Notes under the pieces: model-generated | The model's input: only the letters and a program-made list of their open reading frames with translations | Told to the model about the DNA's origin: nothing | Databases searched by the model: none | Position numbers and translations under genes: made by a program | Shown here: piece by piece, positions 1 to 7,884 of the stretch | Layout of the letters: every line of letters starts with the position of its first letter | How positions within the stretch are numbered: position 1 is the stretch's first letter | From: Streptomyces cinnamoneus | GTDB lineage: Bacteria > Actinomycetota > Actinomycetes > Streptomycetales > Streptomycetaceae | Assembly (NCBI RefSeq): GCF_014650495.1 | Contig: NZ_BMVB01000017.1 | Coordinates: forward strand, 1 to 64,000 | Direction: 5' to 3' | Length of the DNA: 64,000 nucleotides

Positions 1-1
1 C

Positions 2-82
2 AACTACCACCGACCCCACACCGGCATCCACGGCCAAACACCCGCCAGCCGCGTCACCAACCTCACCGAACAACACACCTAG
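2..82 (+). mobile_element. C-terminal end of an IS481-type transposase (cut by window edge)
   Basis: The open frame entering from the left edge encodes 26 residues ending in a TAG stop. They include NYHRPHTGIHGQTPASRVTN, which matches the conserved C-terminal rve_3 tail of IS481/IS3-type DDE transposases (pattern YNxxRPHxxxxxxxPxxRVxNL). The catalytic DDE core would lie to the left, outside the window. The stop codon overlaps the stop codon of the convergent c-di-GMP gene, so little or no right-hand inverted repeat remains between them. Whether the element is intact cannot be judged. Confidence 0.75.
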
Positions 83-1848
83 GGCCGCACCCCCGCGCTC
101 AGCAGGGCCGAGATGCGGTCCGCCGGGACCGGCCGGGAGTAGAACCACCCCTGGCCGGTGTCGCAGCCGATGCGACCGAGGCGCTCGGCCTGCTCCGCGC
201 TCTCCACGCACTCCGCCGTGACGGTGAGGCCCAGCCGGTGCGCGAGCTGGACGAGCGCCTCGACGATCGTCTCGTCGGCCGGGTTGGGATGCTCCGCGGC
301 GCGGAAGCCGTGCACGAAGGACCCGTCGAGCTTGAGCGTGGAGACGGGCAGCCGGCTGAGGTAGGCGAGGTTGGAATAGCCGGTGCCGAAGTCGTCGATG
401 GCGATGGCGACGCCCATGTCGCTGAGCGCCTGCAGCTGCTGCAGGGGCCGGCCGGCGGAGCCCATCACCGCCGACTCGGTGAGCTCCAGCTGCAGCAGGC
501 TCGGCGGCAGCCCGGTCTCGGTGAGGATCGCGGCGACGTCCGCGACGAGGTCGGAGTCCCACACCTGGCGCACCGCCACGTTCACGCTGACGACCAGCTG
601 TTCGCCGGGGTGGTCCAGCTGCCAGCGGCGGGCCTGGCGGCAGGCGGTCGCCAGGATCCAGCGGCCGAGCGGCACGATGGCACCCGTCTCCTCCGCCAGT
701 CCGATGAAACGATTGGGCGGGAGCGTGCCGAACTGCGGGTGGTGCCAGCGCACCAGCGCCTCCACCCCGCGCAGGACGCCGTCGCCGAGCCCCACCAACG
801 GCTGGTACTGCAGCGAGAACTCCTCGCGGTCGACGGCCGGGCGCAGCGTGTTGGAGAGGGCCTGCCGGGTCATGCGGTGGGCGTTGCGCTCGGGGTCGAA
901 GAGGGTCCAGCGGGCCTTGCCGTCCGCCTTCGCCCAGTACAGCGTGGTGTCCGCCGCCTGCATCAGCTCGGTGGCGTGGGTGCCGGCCGCCGGGCGCTCG
1001 ACCACGCCGATGCTGGCCGACACCGCCAGCCGCTGCCCGGCCACCTCGAACGGCCGCGTGAGGTGGGCCTGGACGGACGCGGCGAGGTCGATCAGCTGTT
1101 CGGTGCCCGCCGATTCCTCGACCAGCAGCGCGAACTCGTCGCCGCCGAGCCGGGCGACCAGGTGGCCGCCGGGGGCCGCGCACTGCGTCAGCCGCTCGGC
1201 CACCGCGCACAGCAGCCGGTCGCCGGCCCGGTGCCCCAGGGTGTCGTTGACGGCCTTGAAGCCGTCCAGGTCGAGGTAGCACAGCCCGATGCGGCCGCTG
1301 CGCCCGTCGGCGTCGCGCCGGGCGGCGGCCGTGGCCAGGGCGCCGGCCAGGCGCTCGAAGAACAGGCTGCGGTTGGGCAGCCGGGTGACCGGGTCGTGCA
1401 TCCGCAGGTGCCGCAGCCGGGCCCGCAGGTCGCGCCGGTCGCTGATGTCGGCCACCGACAGCAGGGCGTCGGGGGTCTCGGGCAGCGGGGTGACGGTCAC
1501 CTCGGCCCATACGCCCTGGCCGCCGGGCTGCTTGAGCCGGCGGGTGCAGTGGAGCCGGTCGCGGCGGCCGAGCAGCACCTCCCGGTAGGCGCTCCAGGTG
1601 CGGGAGTCCTCGCGCAGACCGGTGAACTCGGCGGCGGGGGAGTCCTGGAGCCGCGCGGGGTCGGTGCCCAGCAGGGCGCCGAGGGCGTCGTTGGCGGTGC
1701 GTACGAGGCCGTCTCGGCCGACGACGGCCATACCGAGGCGCGCGGCACGGAAGGCGGCGCGGAATTCATTCGAAGTGACGTGACGCTGCGTGACGACTGG
1801 CGGCTTTGGACCGGGCTTGCCGCCCTGGCCGTCGAGTGTTCCGCTCAA
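79..1848 (-). CDS. cdgA: PAS-GGDEF-EAL c-di-GMP turnover protein
   Basis: Cytoplasmic two-headed c-di-GMP enzyme of about 589 residues. A PAS sensor domain lies at roughly 25-135. It is followed by a GGDEF diguanylate cyclase domain with an intact RLGGDEF active site and then an EAL phosphodiesterase domain with EALVRW, DDFGTGYSNL and KLD motifs. Both catalytic signatures look complete. I see no RxxD inhibitory site five residues before GGDEF. I place the start at a TTG preceded by GGGAG with 6-nt spacing. In-frame ATGs further upstream (to 2076) would add a Ser/Thr/Arg-rich leader without domain character. The last codons abut a transposase tail, so the C-terminus may have been trimmed. The symbol rests on domain order and remembered synteny with S. 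coelicolor cdgA (SCO2817), where c-di-GMP controls development. Confidence 0.8.
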   Translation of the reverse strand: MSGTLDGQGGKPGPKPPVVTQRHVTSNEFRAAFRAARLGMAVVGRDGLVRTANDALGALLGTDPARLQDSPAAEFTGLREDSRTWSAYREVLLGRRDRLHCTRRLKQPGGQGVWAEVTVTPLPETPDALLSVADISDRRDLRARLRHLRMHDPVTRLPNRSLFFERLAGALATAAARRDADGRSGRIGLCYLDLDGFKAVNDTLGHRAGDRLLCAVAERLTQCAAPGGHLVARLGGDEFALLVEESAGTEQLIDLAASVQAHLTRPFEVAGQRLAVSASIGVVERPAAGTHATELMQAADTTLYWAKADGKARWTLFDPERNAHRMTRQALSNTLRPAVDREEFSLQYQPLVGLGDGVLRGVEALVRWHHPQFGTLPPNRFIGLAEETGAIVPLGRWILATACRQARRWQLDHPGEQLVVSVNVAVRQVWDSDLVADVAAILTETGLPPSLLQLELTESAVMGSAGRPLQQLQALSDMGVAIAIDDFGTGYSNLAYLSRLPVSTLKLDGSFVHGFRAAEHPNPADETIVEALVQLAHRLGLTVTAECVESAEQAERLGRIGCDTGQGWFYSRPVPADRISALLSAGVRP

Positions 1849-2256
1849 CGCTCGCTCCCGCGTGGCATTCGTCCCGCACGGACCCCGTGCGGGTGTCGTG
1901 TGTCTCGTACGCGTGGTGGAAAAGGCGGCAAATGGCCGCCTGTAGGGGGATTCTGTGCTCGAAGTGTGGCGAGCATAGAGCCCGCGCAGGGACCGTTCCA
2001 GCGGCCCGGCCGTGAGCGGGGGAGCCGTCGGCATGGGTCCGACCGTTTCTGACCGCCCATGCACGCCTGTGCGCACTCACGCCCGAGACTGCCGGGCGGT
2101 TCTTATCGACCATCTTTCGCGACTGACCATCCGTGACTGAGTGTGATGTACCCAGAAGTCGGCTTAGTCACTCGACTGGGGTAGTGAAACGGGGCATAAC
2201 ACCGCAAATAACAAGAGGGTGGGTGAGGTCTCCCAATTCCGTCCCCGGAGGTCGAC
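1849..2256. other. Intergenic region between divergent genes
   Basis: About 400 bases with no convincing gene, presumed to hold the promoters of the c-di-GMP gene (minus) and the M6 protease (plus). A small hairpin (AGGCGGC/GCCGCCT, 1923-1941) lies in it. The stretch 2140-2240 is unusually AT-rich for this genome, which suits a promoter. A GGAGG ribosome site ends just before the GTG at 2257. Confidence 0.5.
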
Positions 2257-3519
2257 GTGGTGCGTCCGCTGACACCCATGGGAGTGGACCGGCCGCGGCC
2301 GCGCCGCGCGGAACGGTCCCGGCTGCGCCGCCTGGGCGCCGTGCTCACCTGCCTGTGCGCGATCGCCACGACCATGGTCGCCGCCCCGGCGCACGCGGCG
2401 GGGCCCGGCGGTCCCTGCGCGCTGCCGCGCAGTCAGGCGCACCACTCCGAGGGGGTGGACACCTGGAACCCGGACTACCCGCGGCCCGTCGGCCGGCTCG
2501 ACGCGGTCATGATCTTCCTGTCGTTCCCGGACGCCAGGCCCACCGTCTCCCCCGACCGGCTCGCCGCCGACCACTTCCCCGCCACGTCCCGCTTCTTCGA
2601 GCGGGCCTCCTACGGACGGTTCTCGCTCCGCGTCCATCCGGTGAAGCGCTGGTTCCAGATGCCCCACACCTCCGGCGAGTACCACATACAGCGCGACTGG
2701 GACGGCGACCGGCGCTCGGCCTACCTGCGGGACGCCATCGCCGCCGCCGACCGCTCCGTGGACTTCCGGCGCTACAGCCTCGTCTACCTCGTCGCCGACC
2801 CCGACGCCCCCGGGGTCGACTCCGACGCCACCAAGGTCGTCAACCTGGAGGAGCCCATCCGCGTCGACGGCAGCGACCTGCGGCGCGTCGTGACGGTCTT
2901 CGAGCACCACCCGCCGGACCGCAACGTCCTCGCCCACGAGACCGGGCACGTACTGGACCTGCCCGATCTCTACCACCGGCCCACCGACGGCAAGGGCGAC
3001 TGGGACACCCACGTCGGCGACTGGGACCTCATGGGCAGCCAGTTCGGACTCGCCTCCGAACCCTTCGGCTGGCACAAGTGGAAGCTCGGCTGGCTGACCC
3101 CGCGCCAGGTCGACTGCGTCAACGCCCCGGGCTCCGCCCTGCACACCCTCCAGCCGCTGGAGAGCCCCATGCACCCCGGCACGGACGCCCGCACCCGCAT
3201 GGTCGTGGTCCGTACGGGCGCGACCACCGCCGTCGTCGTCGAGGCGCGCGGCGCCTTCGGCAACGACGCGGCCACCTGTACCGAGGGAGTGCTGGTCTAC
3301 CGGGTGCGCAGCGACACCGCCTCCGGCGGCGGGCCCATCCAGGTGCTCGACGGCCACCCGGGCGGCCACGCCTGCTGGGGCCAGTCCGTCTACCCGCCGC
3401 TGGCCGACGCCCCCCTGGGCCCGGGCGAGTCCCTGGGCTCCGTCGCGGACGGGGTCCGGGTGGAGGTGCGGGGGCACACGGCGACGGGGGCCTGGACGGT
3501 GAAGGTGAGCCGGGGGTGA
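2257..3519 (+). CDS. Secreted M6-family metalloprotease domain protein
   Basis: Predicted exported zinc peptidase of 420 residues. The GTG start follows GGAGG. An arginine-rich n-region (about 1-27), a hydrophobic core and a cleavage site at APAHA|AG (about residue 47) make a typical Sec or Tat signal peptide. The zinc-binding signature HETGHVLDLPD matches the HExxHxxGxxD family consensus of M6 (immune inhibitor A-like) peptidases. It is followed by GDWDLMGSQ, typical of the downstream M6 segment. The C-terminal part reads as a beta-rich accessory region with paired cysteines. It is monocistronic, ending before a strong hairpin shared with the convergent tRNA-Lys. The substrate is unknown. 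Confidence 0.85.
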   Translation: MVRPLTPMGVDRPRPRRAERSRLRRLGAVLTCLCAIATTMVAAPAHAAGPGGPCALPRSQAHHSEGVDTWNPDYPRPVGRLDAVMIFLSFPDARPTVSPDRLAADHFPATSRFFERASYGRFSLRVHPVKRWFQMPHTSGEYHIQRDWDGDRRSAYLRDAIAAADRSVDFRRYSLVYLVADPDAPGVDSDATKVVNLEEPIRVDGSDLRRVVTVFEHHPPDRNVLAHETGHVLDLPDLYHRPTDGKGDWDTHVGDWDLMGSQFGLASEPFGWHKWKLGWLTPRQVDCVNAPGSALHTLQPLESPMHPGTDARTRMVVVRTGATTAVVVEARGAFGNDAATCTEGVLVYRVRSDTASGGGPIQVLDGHPGGHACWGQSVYPPLADAPLGPGESLGSVADGVRVEVRGHTATGAWTVKVSRG

Positions 3520-3570
3520 CGGTCGGCGCCGTCGGGGCCCGGCGGGTGTGCGGCGCCTCGCGGGCGTACG

Positions 3571-3604
3571 ACGAAGGGCCTCATCTTTCGATGAGGCCCT
3601 TCGT
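3571..3604. terminator. Bidirectional hairpin terminator
   Basis: Perfect 15-bp inverted repeat (3571-3585 and 3590-3604, stem begins ACGAAGGGCC) with a TTTC loop, between the convergent M6 protease gene and tRNA-Lys. It probably terminates both transcripts. Confidence 0.8.
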
Positions 3605-3611
3605 CTGTCGG

Positions 3612-3685
3612 TGCGCCGCCAGGGACTCGAACCCCGGACCCGCTGATTAAGAGTCAGCTGCTCTAACCAACTGAGCTAGCGGCGC
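3612..3685 (-). tRNA. tRNA-Lys (anticodon CTT)
   Basis: Read on the minus strand, a complete cloverleaf is visible. The acceptor stem is GCGCCGC paired to GCGGCGC, followed by T8-A9, a D arm with GCTCAGTTGGTTAGAGC, and a seven-base anticodon loop CTCTTAA giving CTT. The T arm GGTTCGAGTCC and discriminator A follow. The CCA tail is not fully encoded (only CC follows). Confidence 0.96.
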
Positions 3686-3741
3686 CTGCTGACGTGGAAA
3701 ACTTTAGCACCCCGATCCGGTGGAAAGAAAATCCGTATGTT

Positions 3742-4329
3742 TCAGCCCCGCGCCGGCATGGGTACAGGGGCCGCCGAGCCCGCCCGGGCGGCCCGTACGC
3801 AGGCCCACAGCAGCGCGTCCGCGGCCGGCAGCCAGGGGTGGCGGGTCTCCGGGGCCACCAACCAGCGGGTCGTGGCGGGAGCGGGCTCGCTCTCCTCGGG
3901 CTGGGGAAGCAGCGGCGGGACGGTCACGGCGTCCCCCGGGCCGTAGGAGAGCAACTGGGGCATGGCCCCCTCGCTCCCCGCGCCCTGGACCCACTCCTCC
4001 CAGCCGAGCAGGGCGGGCAGCCGCTGGGCCGTTCCGGGGGCGGCGAACAGCAGCAGTATCCCGCGGTGCGCCGCCACCGGGCCGGAACCGGGCCCGGTGG
4101 GCGACCACAGCTGGTCGAGCATCCGGCGGCCGAACAGCGTCGGCGCGCCGATCACGTCGAACACCGTGCCGCAGGGCAGCACAGCCGTGGCCTGGGCGCT
4201 GCCGGCCCACAGGGCGTGCACGGAGGCGGGGAACCGGCTGGCGGAGGCGAGCCAGTCGGCACCGGCGGGGGTGACGCCGGCGGCGGGCCGGTGGCGGACG
4301 GGGCGCGGAGGGTGCGGCCAGGAGCTCAT
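3742..4329 (-). CDS. Short primase/polymerase N-domain-like protein
   Basis: Conserved-looking actinobacterial protein of 195 residues of uncertain role. It has the pattern often annotated in Streptomyces as bifunctional DNA primase/polymerase N-terminal-like: a segment ADWLASASRFPAS, then LPCGTVFDVIGAP, then GSGPVAAHRGILLLFAAPGTA near residues 80-115. No catalytic acidic triad typical of active AEP primases is evident, so a primase activity should not be assumed. The similar GVGPVL..GFLVPAGTA arrangement recurs in the gene at 12516-12977. It stands alone between tRNA-Lys and the 122-residue gene upstream. The assignment is from memory of the family and is tentative. Confidence 0.6.
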   Translation of the reverse strand: MSSWPHPPRPVRHRPAAGVTPAGADWLASASRFPASVHALWAGSAQATAVLPCGTVFDVIGAPTLFGRRMLDQLWSPTGPGSGPVAAHRGILLLFAAPGTAQRLPALLGWEEWVQGAGSEGAMPQLLSYGPGDAVTVPPLLPQPEESEPAPATTRWLVAPETRHPWLPAADALLWACVRAARAGSAAPVPMPARG

Positions 4330-4429
4330 GGCCCTATCGTCGGCGGCGCAGTGGGGTCGGTCCGGGGTAGTTGCCGGAAATCGGGACAGGGCCGTGGGCC
4401 GTGCGCTACCTTGTGCGCCGCATATGCCA

Positions 4430-4457
4430 ACGGCCCATGGTCGGGACCATGGGCCGT
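4430..4457 (-). terminator. Hairpin terminator of the 122-residue gene
   Basis: Inverted repeat ACGGCCCATGGTC (4430-4442) with GACCATGGGCCGT (4445-4457), lying directly after the minus-strand gene that ends at 4463. There is no U-run, as is usual in this genus. Confidence 0.7.
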
Positions 4458-4462
4458 ACGGG

Positions 4463-4831
4463 TCAGTCGACCGCGGTGTTGCTGCCGCGCTGCAGCTCGC
4501 GGCCGAACTCGACCATCTTCTTCGCGTAGTCCTCGCTCCATTCGGCGCGCTCGGCGATCACCGCCGTCGGCAGTCTGTCGAAGCGCCGGGGATCGGCGAG
4601 CTGAGCCGCTGCCACCGCCTGGTACTCCGTCGCCCGGTCCGCTGCCGCGCGGAAGGCCAGCGCCAGCTCCGTGGAGCGGGTCAGCAGCTCACGCGGGTCC
4701 TCGATCGATTCGAGGTCGAAGAAGTGCTCGGGATCGGCGACGGCCTCGGGTGGTTCGAAGAGCAGCTGCGCGGGCTTCAGGCGGCGCTGGGCACTGTCCT
4801 GCGCGCCGGGAGCCTGCTTCGGCTCGCACAT
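4463..4831 (-). CDS. Conserved hypothetical protein, small and acidic
   Basis: A soluble protein of 122 residues, mostly helical by composition, with no recognised domain. Three possible start codons lie within 37 bases. The ATG at 4831 is preferred because GGAGG sits 7 nt upstream, whereas the next upstream ATG overlaps that site. Features seen: a charged N-terminal tail (CEPKQAPG), LLFEPPEAVADPEHFFDLES, then an alanine/glutamate-rich helical C-terminus ending GRELQRGSNTAVD. The 4937-9104 operon lies upstream on the same strand, about 105 bases away, so read-through is possible. No function can be given. Confidence 0.7.
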   Translation of the reverse strand: MCEPKQAPGAQDSAQRRLKPAQLLFEPPEAVADPEHFFDLESIEDPRELLTRSTELALAFRAAADRATEYQAVAAAQLADPRRFDRLPTAVIAERAEWSEDYAKKMVEFGRELQRGSNTAVD

Positions 4832-4936
4832 GTACATACCTCCAGAATCGTCTGCACCGTCATCCATTGTCCTGCCGCGCGCAAGTGCGCCCCCGCTCCC
4901 TCCCCGGGATCCAGCCGCCCCCCAGCCCGCCGCGCG

Positions 4937-6301
4937 TCACGGCCGCCAGGCCACCCGGTGCTCCGCCAGATGGGCCAGCACCGCGTGGTTCGCCTCCCAT
5001 CCGTCCGGGAACTTCACCGTCACTCCCAGCTGCACCGGGTCCGTCGAGGGGTGCTCGTCCAGCAGCCGGTCGACGCCCGCCCGGCACACCACGATGCACG
5101 CGTGCCGGTGCCGCGACGCCAGCACGCACAGGCGGCCCGTCTCCAGGTGGAAGGCCGTGGCGTCCGGGCGCCCCGACAGCGGGTGCAGCACGACCGTCAC
5201 GTCGAACTCCCGGCCCTGGAGCCGGTTGGCCGTGTCCACCGTGACCCCGCCCGGCCCCGGGTCCACGCCCAGGCCCGCGAGCGCCGCGCGCACCGCCGCG
5301 GCCTGGTCGCGGTGGGCCGTGCCGACCGCGACGCGGTCCGCCGTGAGCGGCACCGGGTCGGGGGATCGCTCGCTGGTCACGGCGCCGCCGCGGTCCAACA
5401 GGCGGCGCACGACCAGCGCCACCGCGCCGACCGCCTCCGGGTCCGTGCGCGGGGTGTGGCGGGCGGGCAGCTCCAGCAGGCCCCAGCCCGTCCCGGCCGC
5501 TTCGTCCAGCACCCGGTCCGGCCCGGAGCCGTCGGAGGCCACGGCGAACGCCATCCGGCGCTCGCCGTGGCCCGTGCCGCTGCGGAAGGGCGTGTACGGA
5601 TAGAACGCGTCCGAGACCAGCGGCGCGGCGGAGGCGGGCAGCCGCCACGACACCGGCAGCCGGTGCTGCGGCAGGTCCGGATTGTGCGCGAGGAGCGTGG
5701 AGACCGCGCTCGCCGACGGGTCGTACGACAGCCCCGCCCACTGCTCGGCCCCCACCACGCTGAACGGGTCCAGCTGGCCGGGATCGCCCACGAACAGGGC
5801 CCGCTCGAACAGGCCCGCCACCGCGAGCAGCGCGTCCGAGCGCATTTGGTACGCCTCGTCGACGATCGCGTGCCCCCACGGCTCGGCGACCTTGGTGTGG
5901 GCCCACTTCGCGGCCGTGGAGACGACGACGTCCAGCCCGGCGAGCTCCGCCACCCGCGCGGACGGCACGACGTGGTCGAACGCGTCGAGCGCCGGGTCGT
6001 AGGGGTGCCGGTCACTGCTGTGCAGACGGCCGACGGGCAGCCCGGGATCCTGCTCGGCCAGGCGCAGCACGAGGTCGTCGACCTGGGCGTTGGTCTGCGC
6101 GACGATCATCAGGGGCCGGCCCGCGGCGGCCAGCTCGCGCGCCGCACGCACCACCAGCGTCGACTTGCCGGCGCCCGGCGGGGAGTCCACGACGACGCCG
6201 CGGTGCGGGCTGTGCAGCGTGTCGCGCAGGATGGCGTCCGTGGCCGCTGCCGCCGCCCCGGCGGGGTCGAAGGCGCGCCCGGGCGCCATGCGTACGGTCA
6301 C
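4937..6301 (-). CDS. SF1B (Upf1/Dna2-like) DNA helicase, third gene of nuclease-helicase operon
   Basis: ATP-dependent helicase of 454 residues. Motifs seen in order: Walker A PPGAGKST (about 45), motif Ia VAQTNAQVDDL, Walker B HAIVDEAYQM, motif III FVGDPGQLDP, motif IV SWRLP, motif V VDTANRLQGREFDVTVVLH and motif VI-like LASRHRHACIVV. The QGREFD motif V together with GDPGQL is the AAA_11/AAA_12 arrangement of Upf1, Dna2 and IGHMBP2 helicases. The Walker B box reads DEAY rather than DEAS/DEAA. The GTG start overlaps the stop of the preceding gene by 4 bases (GTGA), implying translational coupling. With the Fe-S nuclease two genes upstream it could form a split Dna2-like machine; that is inference. 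Confidence 0.8.
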   Translation of the reverse strand: MTVRMAPGRAFDPAGAAAAATDAILRDTLHSPHRGVVVDSPPGAGKSTLVVRAARELAAAGRPLMIVAQTNAQVDDLVLRLAEQDPGLPVGRLHSSDRHPYDPALDAFDHVVPSARVAELAGLDVVVSTAAKWAHTKVAEPWGHAIVDEAYQMRSDALLAVAGLFERALFVGDPGQLDPFSVVGAEQWAGLSYDPSASAVSTLLAHNPDLPQHRLPVSWRLPASAAPLVSDAFYPYTPFRSGTGHGERRMAFAVASDGSGPDRVLDEAAGTGWGLLELPARHTPRTDPEAVGAVALVVRRLLDRGGAVTSERSPDPVPLTADRVAVGTAHRDQAAAVRAALAGLGVDPGPGGVTVDTANRLQGREFDVTVVLHPLSGRPDATAFHLETGRLCVLASRHRHACIVVCRAGVDRLLDEHPSTDPVQLGVTVKFPDGWEANHAVLAHLAEHRVAWRP

Positions 6302-7884
6302 AGACGGTCCTCCGCGGTCACGGGGTCGGGGGCCTCGGCGACGGCGGCCGGCGGGCCGCCGTGGGTCCAGGGGGTCTGCTCGGGGTCGGGCAGGTCGGGG
6401 CCGCCCCTGGGCGCATGGTCGAAGAGTGTCCAGCACACGTGGTGGCCCGGCTCGGGCACCGAACCCGTGTCGGGCACTTTTCCGCGCCCCATTCCGCCGG
6501 TCAGTCGTACGGTCAGCGTGCCGCCGGGCCCGTACGCGACGAACTCCGCGGACTGCGTCCTGCCGTCCGGCAGCGCGCGGTGCAGCGTCGCGCCGTCGGC
6601 GACGTGCGGGCCGTCCGCCGTGCGGAGCGTCACCAGCGGGCGGGGACGGGCCACCTTGGCCTGCGTGTACTCCATCACCACCTCGGTGACCTCGCCGGCG
6701 AAGGCTTCGCCCGCCAGCCGCCGCGCCGCCATCACCAGCGGGTCGTCCAGTGCCTCCTGGGCGTCCAGCCGCGCCTGCGCGGTCTCCCGGGCGGCGAGCT
6801 TGCGGGCCGCGGTGACGGCGTCGTCCCGCCGGGGCTGCGGGGGCTCGCCGGCGCGGACGCGGTCGCGGTGCCCGGTGTACGACCAGCGGTCGCGCTTCCA
6901 GCGCTCGGCGACGTGCGCGCCCTCGGGCAGCGCGCGCAGCAGGTCGACACCGTGCCACACGGCGTCCCAGGTGGGGCGCAGCTGGGACGCCAGGAGCTCG
7001 CGGAGCGCACGGTCGGCGTCGGCCAGCGCCTCCTGGGCGGCCGCGAAGCGGTGCGGGGCCGCTTCGAGCGCCTCGGTGCGGGCCCGGTCGTAACGGGTGA
7101 CGGCCGGGGCCAGCCGCTTGTTGTCGAAGACCGGGTCCGTCGCCGGGCCGGCGGGCGGGTGGATGAGCAGGCCGTCCGCGTCGCGCTCCAGCTCCGCCCG
7201 CAGGGCCGCCTGCCCGCCGGGCATCCCGTCCGGCGGATCGATCCAGGCGAGCAGCGCTCCCAGGTGCTGGTCCTCCAGCGCGCTCTGGCCCGTCGCCCAA
7301 TGGCGGCCCAGCAGCTGCGTCATGGCCAGCAGCAGCGACGAGCCCGGCACGTGGGCCCGCTCCCCGAAGTGCGTCAGCCAGCGGCCCAGCAGCGGCACGC
7401 GCGGGGGCGCGGGGTGGGGGGCGTCGGGGTCCTGCTCGGCGGTGCGCCGGAAGCGCATGGAGCGGCCGAGCAGTCGTACGTACTCCACGCCCGCGGCGCT
7501 CGGCACCAGCAGCTGCGGGGCGTCGGCGCACAGCTCGACCTCGACCGGCACCTTCCGGCCGGTCTCCGGGTCGGTCTCCTTGCGCTCCTCGTGCTCCACG
7601 GCGTCGCCGTACGCCTCGACGTACGGCAGCATCGCGTCGGCCAGCTCCGCGAGGAACGCGAACCGCATGTCCCGGTCGCGCGGCTGCGCCACCACCAGCA
7701 GCCGGGGCGCGTCCCGCTCGGTGCCGACGAGCGCGCCCAGCGGCGCCCCCGCCTCGCCGGCCGTGGTGAGCGGCACGAACACCAGCGGCCGCGCGGCGAG
7801 GTGGCGGTGCCGCACGGTGGCCAGCGGCCGGGCCCGCCCCTCGCGCACGGCCTCCATGCGGGCGAGCGTGCCGATCAGTGACAC
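6298..7884 (-). CDS. Uncharacterised 528-residue protein, middle gene of nuclease-helicase operon
   Basis: I do not recognise a domain. The GTG start has AAGGAG 7 nt upstream and lies inside the last codons of the nuclease gene (10-base overlap); the stop overlaps the helicase start (GTGA). Visible features: an N-terminal beta-rich part (VFVPLTTAGEAGAPLGALVG, LLVVAQPRDRD), then a long helical, charged region rich in Arg/Glu/Ala with conserved-looking aromatic spots (LLGRWLTHFGERAH, TQLLGRHWATGQ, ERWKRDRWSYTGHRD). A C-terminal beta part (EVVMEYTQAKVARPRPLV, GGTLTVRLTGGMG) follows. No membrane segment or signal peptide. Tight coupling suggests it bridges or regulates nuclease and helicase, or recognises the substrate. 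Confidence 0.75.
   Translation of the reverse strand: MSLIGTLARMEAVREGRARPLATVRHRHLAARPLVFVPLTTAGEAGAPLGALVGTERDAPRLLVVAQPRDRDMRFAFLAELADAMLPYVEAYGDAVEHEERKETDPETGRKVPVEVELCADAPQLLVPSAAGVEYVRLLGRSMRFRRTAEQDPDAPHPAPPRVPLLGRWLTHFGERAHVPGSSLLLAMTQLLGRHWATGQSALEDQHLGALLAWIDPPDGMPGGQAALRAELERDADGLLIHPPAGPATDPVFDNKRLAPAVTRYDRARTEALEAAPHRFAAAQEALADADRALRELLASQLRPTWDAVWHGVDLLRALPEGAHVAERWKRDRWSYTGHRDRVRAGEPPQPRRDDAVTAARKLAARETAQARLDAQEALDDPLVMAARRLAGEAFAGEVTEVVMEYTQAKVARPRPLVTLRTADGPHVADGATLHRALPDGRTQSAEFVAYGPGGTLTVRLTGGMGRGKVPDTGSVPEPGHHVCWTLFDHAPRGGPDLPDPEQTPWTHGGPPAAVAEAPDPVTAEDRL

Noticed and set aside
238..2052. 604-codon plus-strand frame opposite the c-di-GMP gene
   Set aside because: Repetitive Gly/Val/Arg composition, no ribosome site; shadow of the GGDEF-EAL gene.
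7091..7093. TTA codon in the middle nuclease-operon gene
   Set aside because: The TAA on the plus strand is out of frame (it spans GTT ACG).
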